Positions 6,991 through 15,121 of a DNA stretch of 35,716 bases are shown here, piece after piece; the stretch's first letter is position 1; every line of letters begins with the position of its first letter. Under the pieces are notes generated by a model, which ran no database searches, was not told the DNA's origin, and was given only the letters and a program-made list of their open reading frames with translations. Origin of the DNA: Candidatus Muiribacterium halophilum (GTDB taxonomy: Bacteria > Muiribacteriota > Muiribacteriia > Muiribacteriales > Muiribacteriaceae). The DNA lies in NCBI GenBank assembly GCA_023228995.1, contig JALOAD010000035.1, forward strand, positions 1-35,716. The letters run 5' to 3'. The position numbers and the translations under genes were made by a program.

Positions 6991-9021
6991 TTATTTCACT
7001 GACAACATATTGAGTTTTAATTCATCAATATAAATTGTTCCTGAAAGAAAGTTTCCAGTTATAAAAATTGCCTTTATTATGTTTTTTTCTTTTAAATTAA
7101 TTGTTAAATTATCATCTTTCCAGTCAAATGTTCCTTTATAATCTTTTTTTTCAAATATTATATTTCCATCTTTATCTTGTCCGATAATTGCAAGAAATGC
7201 TCCATATGAATTATTATAAGAAGAGGTTTCAAGTTTATTTGCTTTTACAGAATAGTTTATTGATATATTATCCATGTTGTCTGGGATTTTCCATAAAGCA
7301 AGTTCAAAAACATCAGTGTAATCAGAGTTTTTAAACTTCAGACTTCCTCTGCCTGATTTTTTAATAAATGGATCAATCCCTGTTATCTGAGAATTCTTTT
7401 TTGAAAAAATGCTTATTGTTGCAGTTCCTTTAAATTTAATATCGTTTTCTGTATCAAAAGAATTAGTTCTTAAATATTCTAAATTATCAAGCATTGATTT
7501 TTGATTAGGAGAAAATAAAAACTCAATAAAATCTGACATATAATTATTTATAAGTTTTTTTTCTGAATCAGGTAATGCACAAGAAAAATTATATACATAA
7601 TTATCAGGATCAGATATCCATTTTGCAACTTCACCTACAGGATCTGGGCAATCAAGCCATAAATCTGGTAAAACCCCTTCACCCTCTTTATAATCGCTTA
7701 TGAATAATACACTTGGAATTGCAATCCATATTTTACTCAAAGGAAGCTGATAATATCTAACTTCACCAAAATTAACAAGTCCTGCTGTATTTTCACCAAC
7801 AACAATAACATCTTTAAAGGATTCTTTGACTATCATTAAAGCATCCTCAGCCCCTGAAACAGTATTTCTATTAGCAAGAGCTATAACTTTGCCTGAAAAA
7901 TCTTTTCTCGTCCTAGGCAATCTAAAATCAAGTTTAAATTCTCTAGTAGGTTCTTTTATCATTTTTTCATATTGTTTTTTAAATTTATTAAGATAATCAG
8001 AAATATAAGGAATATATTTATCAGAAGTAACATTGTTTGCTTGAACTGTAGCTGGTGAATAAAGATAAGCTATATACTGTGGATCAGCCCAAGTACCATT
8101 AAGTGCTTGTGTGAATTCTTCAATAATACCTTCGCTACCTTTAGCATTAAATAAATCAATTATAATATTATCATCAAAAATCATTGAATCAGCCCAAGAT
8201 TTTGCAGATTTTTTTAAAGTATTGTAATTTTTATCCATTATTGTAAAATTTCTAAGTCTAATTCCGTTAATATTGTTAGTTTTGAAAAAAGAATTTTTTG
8301 TATTTTGATTATAATATTCACCAGACCAGTTTGAATGTAGAGGTATAGAAATATTCCATTTTTTTTCATTTATAATAAAATCAACATCCATAAATCCTTC
8401 AAGATTTTCAGAAAGTTTTCCAATAAGATAATGTTTTTTACCTGTTGGAGAAAGAGTTTTAAAAAGATTATTCTCTGAGCCTATATACTTACTTCCAATA
8501 GGTACATTATCAACAGCTGAATTTACAACAATATAACTATTATCATAAAACTTTTCTATGAGAATTTCAGAAAGATAAGAATTTTTTCTTTTATAGAATT
8601 TCCAGTTTTTATTACCAATTATCGCAAAATTTCCATCATTTATACCTTTCATTATGCCTGCAAGATGTTTTTCTAATTCATTTACTTTTAAATTTGAACT
8701 TTTTACAGAAAAATCGCTTTTTAGATTATTTATTTTTTCTTTAAAATTAACACCTTTTTTTTCAAAATAATCAAAACCTGCATAAGCATTTTCGAGTAAA
8801 TATGAAAAATGAAGCAAATCTTCTAAAGCCTGAGCATAAGTTATTTGTTCTGGAATTTTATTTTCAGTAAAGTTAGGAATAAAATTTGTTGCAGGATAAA
8901 TTTTTTTATATTCAGTTTTTTTAGATAAATCAGAAATATAATCAGAATATACCAAAGGGATTTGGGAAAATGTTATGATATTAGTGAATAAAATAAACAA
9001 AGATAATATATATATTTTCAT
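6991..9021 (-). CDS. Secreted S41-family-like peptidase with C-terminal carbohydrate-binding-like domain
   Basis: The 676-aa product begins with a signal peptide (MKIYILSLFILFTNIITFSQ). A helical N-terminal domain (about 50-130, with LLENAYAGFDYF) and a central region lead to the S41 (C-terminal processing/tricorn-like) protease core: ANRNTVSGAEDAL with the probable nucleophile Ser389, then GENTAG and a strand-rich end with GVLPDLWLDCPDP. After a linker, residues about 525-676 form a beta-rich domain resembling a carbohydrate-binding jelly roll. The ATG at 9021 is preferred because GGGAG lies 9 nt upstream; a GTG 18 bp further upstream has no suitable site. No PDZ domain is evident. It follows the ferredoxin gene by 61 bp containing phased repeats. 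Confidence 0.78.
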   Translation of the reverse strand: MKIYILSLFILFTNIITFSQIPLVYSDYISDLSKKTEYKKIYPATNFIPNFTENKIPEQITYAQALEDLLHFSYLLENAYAGFDYFEKKGVNFKEKINNLKSDFSVKSSNLKVNELEKHLAGIMKGINDGNFAIIGNKNWKFYKRKNSYLSEILIEKFYDNSYIVVNSAVDNVPIGSKYIGSENNLFKTLSPTGKKHYLIGKLSENLEGFMDVDFIINEKKWNISIPLHSNWSGEYYNQNTKNSFFKTNNINGIRLRNFTIMDKNYNTLKKSAKSWADSMIFDDNIIIDLFNAKGSEGIIEEFTQALNGTWADPQYIAYLYSPATVQANNVTSDKYIPYISDYLNKFKKQYEKMIKEPTREFKLDFRLPRTRKDFSGKVIALANRNTVSGAEDALMIVKESFKDVIVVGENTAGLVNFGEVRYYQLPLSKIWIAIPSVLFISDYKEGEGVLPDLWLDCPDPVGEVAKWISDPDNYVYNFSCALPDSEKKLINNYMSDFIEFLFSPNQKSMLDNLEYLRTNSFDTENDIKFKGTATISIFSKKNSQITGIDPFIKKSGRGSLKFKNSDYTDVFELALWKIPDNMDNISINYSVKANKLETSSYNNSYGAFLAIIGQDKDGNIIFEKKDYKGTFDWKDDNLTINLKEKNIIKAIFITGNFLSGTIYIDELKLNMLSVK

Positions 9022-9027
9022 TAGTTT

Positions 9028-9074
9028 ACACTCCCGCACTTATACCGCTTTCATACGCTCCACATACCGCTTTA
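9028..9074. repeat. Phased GC-richer short repeats before the S41 gene
   Basis: A motif of the form GC-N4..6-ATACC recurs at 10-12 bp spacing (gcacttatacc, gctttcatac, gctccacatacc, gctttatt). On the minus strand it reads GCGGTAT repeatedly and ends in the GGGAG ribosome binding site of the S41 gene. It stands out from the AT-rich surroundings. It may be a regulator-binding site or a leader element. Confidence 0.45.
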
Positions 9075-9082
9075 TTCTATTC

Positions 9083-9565
9083 TTATTTTCTTTTTTTAAA
9101 TAATCTTTCAGAACCATCAATAAACAATAAAAAAGCTTTTTCAACAACCGGTGCAACAACATCTTCAACAATATGTCTTAACGACTTTATAATCTTTTTT
9201 TTCTTTTTAGGAGAAATGTGTTTAATAACATTGTCAACTTTTTTATCAAACTTACAAAACACTTTATTATTACATTTATTACTGTCACAAAAATCCTCTG
9301 AACTATCTATTAAACAATCGTTATCTTCATTTGAATGTTCGCAATAATCACAATCACATTCTTCAGAAGCTTCAGATGTATTTTCATCGCTATATTCCCA
9401 TACAATAGCATTTACAGGACATTCTTTTTCACATGCAAGACAGTTAATACAAGAACTATTGTCAATGACATATTTTTCATCTTTTTTAAAAATAGCTTCA
9501 ACTGGGCATATCTCAGCACATCTTCCACAAACTGTACAGATGTTTTTTTCAATTTTGACAATCAT
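9083..9565 (-). CDS. 2x[4Fe-4S] ferredoxin with extra cysteine-rich segment
   Basis: The first 58 residues are a bacterial dicluster ferredoxin: Cys10, 13, 16, 20 and Cys39, 42, 45, 49, each as CxxCxxCxxxCP, binding two [4Fe-4S] clusters for low-potential electron transfer. Beyond this lies an acidic segment (59-108) with seven further cysteines (70, 72, 75, 84, 93, 98, 104) that do not follow a standard cluster motif, then a basic helix (113-160, with KKKKKIIKSLR). The total of 160 aa is much longer than simple ferredoxins. The ATG at 9565 has GGAGG 7 nt upstream; an in-frame TTG two codons earlier is too close to that site. A terminator of the next gene and a weak promoter lie upstream. Confidence 0.9.
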   Translation of the reverse strand: MIVKIEKNICTVCGRCAEICPVEAIFKKDEKYVIDNSSCINCLACEKECPVNAIVWEYSDENTSEASEECDCDYCEHSNEDNDCLIDSSEDFCDSNKCNNKVFCKFDKKVDNVIKHISPKKKKKIIKSLRHIVEDVVAPVVEKAFLLFIDGSERLFKKRK

Positions 9566-9612
9566 TCTCAAACCTCCAATTTTTTTGAAAAAGAATTCAT
9601 AGGGTTCAATAT

Positions 9613-9641
9613 ATATTACGGAAAATATCTTTTAAAAGCAA
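9613..9641 (-). promoter_or_regulatory. Possible promoter of the ferredoxin gene
   Basis: On the minus strand TTGCTT (9641-9636) and TAATAT (9618-9613) are spaced by 17 bp. The predicted leader is about 40 nt. It begins directly after the terminator hairpin of the upstream gene, which supports a separate transcript, but both hexamers are only partial matches. Confidence 0.4.
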
Positions 9642-9642
9642 G

Positions 9643-9676
9643 AAAAAAAACCTTCAATTAAATGAAGGCTTTTTTG
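9643..9676 (-). terminator. Rho-independent terminator of the transposase-like gene
   Basis: The stem CCTTCA/TGAAGG (9651-9656 and 9663-9668) has a 6-nt loop. On the minus strand it is followed by eight Ts (complement of 9643-9650). The plus strand also carries a run of six Ts after the stem, so it may work in both directions. Confidence 0.8.
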
Positions 9677-9706
9677 AAGAATCTATTTATATAAATTTAG
9701 TTTTTT

Positions 9707-10150
9707 TCAGGCTTTAAAAGAAAGAGAATAATCATTCCAATTATTGACAAGACCTAGAGTTTCTGGTTGTTTTACAACTTCAGTACATTTATATGAAAGC
9801 ATTGAACTTTCAATTTCTTCCATTTCAAATTTAGGTTTCCAGAGTTTTTTTGTGTGGGAGTTTCTAGTAATATAAGCTTTAAATTTCTTAACCCATTGAT
9901 CTAATTTACATTCTTCTTTCATAGATATCACAAGAGAAATCTTTTCAGGTAATATGCAAAAAGCATAAATTGCTATTTCATCAAGAATAAGACTTCTCAG
10001 CTTTAATTCAGTTAATATAAGGCTTAATGTCTCTGTTTGATAAAGAAGATTATGATTGTTAGTGATTATATCCACTTTATATGCACATTCTGTGCTTTCT
10101 TTACACAGATGACTAATATTGATTACCTTGCTACATGAGGTATCCATCAT
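9707..10150 (-). CDS. REP-associated tyrosine transposase-like protein lacking the HUH motif
   Basis: The C-terminal layout of this 147-aa protein recalls Y1/RAYT transposases: a helix KKFKAYITRN (Tyr93 at the place of the catalytic tyrosine helix), LWKPKF (Trp104), and VVKQPETLGLVNNWNDYSLS, which parallels the usual YI-NPV-AGLV-W-DY-SS end. The strand that should hold the metal-binding PNHVH reads PEKIS (68-72), so both histidines are missing and nicking activity is not expected. It could be a domesticated DNA- or RNA-binding relative, or a decayed copy. A sound GGAGG lies 7 nt before the ATG, and a strong terminator follows, so it looks expressed. No REP palindromes were recognised beside it. 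Confidence 0.6.
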   Translation of the reverse strand: MMDTSCSKVINISHLCKESTECAYKVDIITNNHNLLYQTETLSLILTELKLRSLILDEIAIYAFCILPEKISLVISMKEECKLDQWVKKFKAYITRNSHTKKLWKPKFEMEEIESSMLSYKCTEVVKQPETLGLVNNWNDYSLSFKA

Positions 10151-10246
10151 AAAATATCCTCCGATTATTTTGTGTTCATTCTATTTTCGGTATAACAATA
10201 TAAAAATCTTAAAATATTTTTTTGAATTTTTACCACTTGTAACCAT

Positions 10247-10273
10247 AAAAAAACCTAGCATTTACAAAGGTTT
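10247..10273 (-). terminator. Possible terminator of the trpS-murC operon
   Basis: On the minus strand AAACCT (10273-10268) pairs with AGGTTT (10256-10251 region) across an 11-nt loop, followed by more Ts. It lies about 117 nt after the stop of the HAMP/degenerate GGDEF gene. The stem is short, so the call is moderate. Confidence 0.5.
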
Positions 10274-10389
10274 GTTACATACATTAATATTATTTAAATA
10301 GTCTATATTTTAAAAGATATTTTGCACTGTGATTTTATAAAAAATTTATATTAAAAAGCTTGTTTAAAGCATAAAATATCAGCTAAACA

Positions 10390-12600
10390 TTATTCATCTT
10401 CGCCTAAAAGTTTTTTTATCTCATCATCTGTCATTATATCAACTTCACTTTTAACTTGTTTATTATCTTTAACCATATCTTTTAATTCATTTTCTGTAAC
10501 TGTTTTTTCAGAAATTTCATCTTCTTCAGATTCTAGATTTTCAACTGGAGTATTTTCTTTTAATTCAATATTATCATTTAGCTGACTTTCATCAATTAGC
10601 CCAGTTACCAATGAATCTGCTTCTGACAAAAGAGATTCGATATTATCATCTGTAAATTTTTCACCTTTTTTGTTTTTTAAATTAAGCTCTTCAGATAAAT
10701 CAGGTTCAATATCAATAGTTGATTCAACATCTTTAAGCAAAGAATTAATCTCATCTTCAGACATTTGATCCAAATTAGATTCATCTGTATTGTTTTCTGG
10801 TTTTTTTTCTTCAATAACTTGTTCAGGTTCTTCAAAAACTTGTTCAGGTTCTTCAATAACTTGTTCAGGTTCTTCAATAACTTGTTCTGATTCTTCAACT
10901 ACTTCACCTGATTCTTCAACAACTTGTTCAGGTTCTTCAATAACTTGTTCTGATTCTTCAACTACTTCACCTGATTCTTCAACAACTTGTTCTGGTTCTT
11001 CAATAACTTGTTCAGGTTCTTCAACAACTTCTTCTGGTTCTTCAACAACTTGTTCTGATTCTTCAATAACTTGTTCTGATTCTTCAATAACTTGTTCTGA
11101 TTCTTCAACAACTTGTTCAGGTTCTTCAATAACTTGTTCTGATTCTTCAACAACTTGTTCTGATTCTTCAACAACTTCTTCTGGTTCTTCAATAACTTCT
11201 TCTGGTTCTTCAACAACTTCTTCTGGTTTATCAACAACTTCTTCAACTTCCTCTTCAGTTTTACCTAATAAATTCATCATTGTAAATTTTTCAATAGAAC
11301 CTTCTGTTTTAACAATGAGAACTATTTTTTCTGTCATATTATCTCTTTTAATTTCCATAACAATAGATTCAAGTTCTTTATGAGAAGAAATTGTATGTCC
11401 TTCAGAATTATCAACACAAACAGCTTTTAATTTAATAGAATCAATATCATTTATATTATTACTTTCTAAAAACGCAGCAATCTCGGATTCAAAATTAATA
11501 ATTACATTTTTTAATATATCAAACATCATTTTAGGAGAAGAAACCCCAAGAAAAACACTGTCTGAAGAATGGGCAAGATAAAAATTAGGATCAATCTCAT
11601 AAGCATTATTAAAAATCGTCTGAGTAACAAAACCCATAAGATTTTCACCATAAGCTACACCAAATTGTTGAATATAATGTTCTTGGTTTTCAACAAAAAT
11701 CATTCCAAAAGCTATATTATCACCTTTTTTTAATAAACCATTTACTTTTTCTACAATAGATGCAGAAGTTGGTAATCCAGTTGATGGATGTGCTAATCTA
11801 TCCTCTAATCTTGAAGCCCATAAAAAATCAATCATATTATTAAATTGAGTAACAAATTCCTGATACTCATTATTTGTCTTATATCTAACTTTTTGTTTAA
11901 ACCTTCCTCTTGTAATATTTTTGGCAACAGTAATAAAATTCCTTAAAGGTTTTGTTATTGAATTATTAAAAAAATAAATTGCATAACCTAAATAAAAAAG
12001 TGACATTATAAATAAAAACATGAGAATAGTTTTTATCATAGAAAAATGATGTACAAGCATTTCACCAAGATCAACATAAAAAACAGCCTGATAAATATAA
12101 TCTTTAGCTTTACTATCTTTTACTGGATAAATAAGTTTTATTATATTTTTATTTACTATATTCTTTTTTCCATCTTTTTCTGAAGTATAAGTCTTAGGAT
12201 CTTCAAATGTAACTTTATAGGAAAACCTTTTAAGTTCATCTATATCAATTTGTTTTTTTTCAGAAAACAACATTCTAGCATCAAGAGAATGAATTGAAAC
12301 GGCTTTTAACGAATCGATATTAACTACAAGATTTTTGTAATAATCTCTAAATTTTTCATTACCAAAAAGTTTGTTGTTAACAATATTATTTTTTTCAAAA
12401 AGAATATTTCCATTTTCTGCAAGAATTTGAAAATTAGCCAAGGTGTTTTTAAACACAATCTTTTTTTGATATTTCATTACTATAATACTAATTGAAATAG
12501 TAAATGCTAAAACAAAACAAACTGTAGCAATAACAAGTTGTAAATAAAGAGGACGATAATTTTTTGACTCTCCTTTTTTTCTCAATCCTTTAATTTTCAA
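10390..12600 (-). CDS. Membrane protein with HAMP, degenerate GGDEF domain, heptapeptide repeats and FliM-like motifs
   Basis: The 736-aa product has two membrane segments (19-42 and 189-211) flanking an extracytoplasmic region, then a HAMP linker (211-265). Residues 268-432 align with the GGDEF fold (STGLP in place of LTGLPN, and AHSSDSVF at 343-350 in place of the GGDEF signature), so cyclic-di-GMP synthesis is not expected. Residues 456-595 are 20 units of [VIF]EE[PS][EG][QE]V. The tail carries MSEDEINSLL (613), FTDDNIESLL (649) and MTDDEIKKLL (723), which resemble the FliM N-terminal peptide that binds CheY. The start is TTG at 12600 with GAGG 7-8 nt upstream inside murC, 2 nt after the murC stop, so it is translationally linked. 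A role as a sensory scaffold is inference. Confidence 0.75.
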   Translation of the reverse strand: MKIKGLRKKGESKNYRPLYLQLVIATVCFVLAFTISISIIVMKYQKKIVFKNTLANFQILAENGNILFEKNNIVNNKLFGNEKFRDYYKNLVVNIDSLKAVSIHSLDARMLFSEKKQIDIDELKRFSYKVTFEDPKTYTSEKDGKKNIVNKNIIKLIYPVKDSKAKDYIYQAVFYVDLGEMLVHHFSMIKTILMFLFIMSLFYLGYAIYFFNNSITKPLRNFITVAKNITRGRFKQKVRYKTNNEYQEFVTQFNNMIDFLWASRLEDRLAHPSTGLPTSASIVEKVNGLLKKGDNIAFGMIFVENQEHYIQQFGVAYGENLMGFVTQTIFNNAYEIDPNFYLAHSSDSVFLGVSSPKMMFDILKNVIINFESEIAAFLESNNINDIDSIKLKAVCVDNSEGHTISSHKELESIVMEIKRDNMTEKIVLIVKTEGSIEKFTMMNLLGKTEEEVEEVVDKPEEVVEEPEEVIEEPEEVVEESEQVVEESEQVIEEPEQVVEESEQVIEESEQVIEESEQVVEEPEEVVEEPEQVIEEPEQVVEESGEVVEESEQVIEEPEQVVEESGEVVEESEQVIEEPEQVIEEPEQVFEEPEQVIEEKKPENNTDESNLDQMSEDEINSLLKDVESTIDIEPDLSEELNLKNKKGEKFTDDNIESLLSEADSLVTGLIDESQLNDNIELKENTPVENLESEEDEISEKTVTENELKDMVKDNKQVKSEVDIMTDDEIKKLLGEDE
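10816..11235 (-). repeat. 21-bp coding minisatellite, 20 units
   Basis: Twenty tandem 21-bp units encode residues 456-595 of the HAMP/degenerate GGDEF protein as [VIF]EE[PS][EG][QE]V. Nearly identical adjacent units and a repeated higher-order block (GEV-EQV-EQV at 540-560 and 561-581) show recent duplication. Because 21 is a multiple of three, copy changes keep the frame. The opposite strand is also open here, which is a by-product of the repeat and not a gene. Confidence 0.95.
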
Positions 12601-12602
12601 TT

Positions 12603-13991
12603 TCAGACCTCACATCTGTTTTTTATGTTATAACCAATCTCGTTTATATTTCCTGCTCCCATGAATATAACCAAGTCATTATCCATGATATTATCATTCA
12701 AAAACTTTTCAATCTCATCAAATGATGGTATATAAAAAGCATTACCTGAATTTTCAACAATCTTTTTCATAAGATCTTTTGAAGAAATCATCTTTTTTTC
12801 TATCTCAGAATCTCTTACAAAATAAATATCAGGAACAATAATTATATCGGCATCTGAAAAAGATTTTGCAAAATCTTCTAAAAGAAATCTTGTACGAGAA
12901 TGTTGATGAGGCTGAAAAACCGATATTATCCTTCTGTTTTTAAATTTTTTTCTTGAGTATTTAAGTACTGTCCTAATTTCAGTCGGATGATGAGCATAAT
13001 CATCCACCAGAGTAAAATTTTTGTCATAAAGTATTTCAAATCTTCTTTTTACACCAGTAAACCCTTCAATCCCAGCTAAAATATCTTCTATAGGAATACC
13101 AATATAAAAACAAACAGAAAACGCAGCAAGAGCATTGATAACATTATGCATACCAAATAATTGCATTTTCACTTGTACTTTTTCTTTTCCCAAAATATTA
13201 ATAACAAATCTGGTTTTTCCATAATCATCAATATAATAATTTTCACCTTTTATATCAGCTTCTGTATCGTATCCATAGCATATTTTTCTACCTTTATAAT
13301 CTGGAAGTATTTTTTTTATATTATCACTTGAAACTGAATAAAATAAAATTCCACCAGGTTTTATTTGAAGAATAAATTCTTTAAAAGCTTCAAGAATTTC
13401 ATCAAGTCCTGAGTAATAATCAAGATGATCTTCCTCAATATTGTTCAATATCGCATACATTGGTTTTATATTATGAAATGATCTATCAAATTCACAAGCT
13501 TCCGCAACAAAATAATCATTTTCACCAGGTGCAGAACTTCCTCCAAGCTGAGGAACTACACCACCAATAACATAACCTGGATTACCACCACAATTTTTCA
13601 AAATATACGCAATCAACGAAGTTGTTGTTGTTTTACCATGTGTACCAGAAATTGCTATACCTTTTTTCATATCCATAACATAACCAAGTATTTTAGCATA
13701 TTTGATAACAGGTATATTTCTTAATTTAGCAGAAAAAATTTCAGGATTTTCCTCGGGAATAGCAGCTGATTTAACTACAAGTTGAGTATCACCAGGAATA
13801 TTCGCACCATTATGGAGATTAAATATTTTAATTCCAATTTCAGATAGTTTATTTAAAATCGGATTCCCAGAAGAATCAGAACCACTAACAGGAAATCCCA
13901 TAGAATATACAATAGAAGCAATACCAGACATTCCTGTCCCACCAATTCCTATAAAATGAATATTTTTATTTGGACTAAGTTTTATATTCAT
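12603..13991 (-). CDS. murC: UDP-N-acetylmuramate--L-alanine ligase
   Basis: This cytoplasmic Mur ligase adds L-alanine to UDP-MurNAc using ATP, the first peptide step of peptidoglycan synthesis. Motifs in order: the UDP-binding FIGIGGTGMSG (13-23), the ATP loop SGTHGKTTTTS (115-125), NNIEEDHLDYY, TGVKRRFE, DDYAHHPTEI and FQPHQHSRT. At 462 aa it is full length. The ATG at 13991 overlaps the trpS stop by four bases (ATGA), so translation is coupled; only a weak AGG precedes it. Elsewhere murC usually sits among other cell-wall and division genes, so its place between trpS and a membrane protein is unusual. Confidence 0.97.
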   Translation of the reverse strand: MNIKLSPNKNIHFIGIGGTGMSGIASIVYSMGFPVSGSDSSGNPILNKLSEIGIKIFNLHNGANIPGDTQLVVKSAAIPEENPEIFSAKLRNIPVIKYAKILGYVMDMKKGIAISGTHGKTTTTSLIAYILKNCGGNPGYVIGGVVPQLGGSSAPGENDYFVAEACEFDRSFHNIKPMYAILNNIEEDHLDYYSGLDEILEAFKEFILQIKPGGILFYSVSSDNIKKILPDYKGRKICYGYDTEADIKGENYYIDDYGKTRFVINILGKEKVQVKMQLFGMHNVINALAAFSVCFYIGIPIEDILAGIEGFTGVKRRFEILYDKNFTLVDDYAHHPTEIRTVLKYSRKKFKNRRIISVFQPHQHSRTRFLLEDFAKSFSDADIIIVPDIYFVRDSEIEKKMISSKDLMKKIVENSGNAFYIPSFDEIEKFLNDNIMDNDLVIFMGAGNINEIGYNIKNRCEV

Positions 13992-14968
13992 ATATTAAAA
14001 CCTAAAATATCTCTAACTCCAATCATAGTTTCCTCTGCTATATTGCTACATTTAACAGCTCCATTCTTTAATATATCAATAATATAATCATTGTCTTTAT
14101 CAAGTTCTTGTTTTTTTAGTCTTATAGGTTCAATAATTTTATTAATATTAGCACAAAGTATTTTTTTACAGTCAACACAACCAATTTGGGCAGTTTTACA
14201 ACCATCTGAACACTTGTTTTGCTCTTCTTCAGAAGAAAATATTTTATGCCATGCAAACATATTACATATTTTGGGATTACCAGAATCTGTTCTTTTAATC
14301 CTAGCAGGATCTGTTTTAGCACCTCTTAATTTATTCATAATTGATTTTTCATCTTCATCAAGACCAATAAAGTTGTTTTTCGACTTGCTCATTTTCGAAT
14401 CACCATCAAGGCCCATAAGTCTTGCACCTTTTGAGAGAAGTTCTTTTGGTTCTGGAAGATAATCAGTATTAAATCTAAAATTAAACTTTCTAGCAATTTC
14501 CCTTGTAATCTCAATATGTTGTATTTGATCTTCGCCAACCGGTACAAATTCAGCTTTATAAACAAGAATATCAGCAGCTTGTAAAACTGGGTATGAGTAA
14601 AGACCAAGATTTATATTATGAGAATGCTGTTTTGCTTTATCTTTAAATTGAGTCATTCTATTCAACTCACCTAAAGGTGTAACTGTTGAAAGAATCCACA
14701 TTAATTCAGTATGTTGTTTTACTTGAGATTGTATAAATAATTTTGCTTTATCAGGCTCTATTCCACAAGCTATATAAGTTTTTGCTAAATCTAATATTTT
14801 TTCTCTCATACTTTTTTGATTGTATTCTATTGTAATAGCATGTAAATCCACAATTGAAAAAATACAATCATATTTATTTTGAAGTTCAACCCAATTTTTT
14901 ATAGCACCTATATAATTACCAAGATGTAAAGTTCCAGTTGGTTGCGCACCTGAAAAAAGTCTTTTCAT
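13988..14968 (-). CDS. trpS: Tryptophanyl-tRNA synthetase with Fe-S-type cysteine motif
   Basis: It charges tRNA-Trp with tryptophan using ATP. The class I signatures are present as HLGN (15-18) and KMSKS (192-196), and the 326-aa length is typical. The anticodon-side region carries Cys235-x21-Cys257-x6-Cys264-x2-Cys267, very near the C-x22-C-x6-C-x2-C pattern known for the [4Fe-4S] cluster of Thermotoga maritima TrpRS, plus Cys253 and Cys272. I infer a cluster-bearing form. AGGAG lies 7 nt before the ATG. It is the first gene of the trpS-murC-HAMP protein operon, with a promoter at 15046-15074. Confidence 0.97.
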   Translation of the reverse strand: MKRLFSGAQPTGTLHLGNYIGAIKNWVELQNKYDCIFSIVDLHAITIEYNQKSMREKILDLAKTYIACGIEPDKAKLFIQSQVKQHTELMWILSTVTPLGELNRMTQFKDKAKQHSHNINLGLYSYPVLQAADILVYKAEFVPVGEDQIQHIEITREIARKFNFRFNTDYLPEPKELLSKGARLMGLDGDSKMSKSKNNFIGLDEDEKSIMNKLRGAKTDPARIKRTDSGNPKICNMFAWHKIFSSEEEQNKCSDGCKTAQIGCVDCKKILCANINKIIEPIRLKKQELDKDNDYIIDILKNGAVKCSNIAEETMIGVRDILGFNI

Positions 14969-15045
14969 AATATTCTCCTTGTTATCATGACAAATTCAAT
15001 AAATAAATACATTGACAAATATAATTATAAAAATTTCATTATTAA

Positions 15046-15074
15046 ATATTACAATTACAATAACTCATAGTCAA
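15046..15074 (-). promoter_or_regulatory. Probable promoter of the trpS-murC operon
   Basis: On the minus strand TTGACT (15074-15069) and TAATAT (15051-15046) are 17 bp apart, giving a leader of about 70 nt before trpS. Confidence 0.5.
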
Positions 15075-15121
15075 ATTGATTTTGTTTGAAAATCTATAGA
15101 AAAAGAATTATGCTCTTTTGC

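Noticed and set aside
9707-10150. An active IS200/IS605-type insertion sequence
   Set aside because: The HUH histidines are missing, and no end hairpins, TnpB gene or flanking target motifs are visible.
10790-11383. A 197-codon open frame on the plus strand rich in Cys, Ser, Gly and Thr
   Set aside because: It is the complement of the 21-bp minisatellite in the HAMP protein gene; the repeat keeps the opposite strand open, and there is no start signal.
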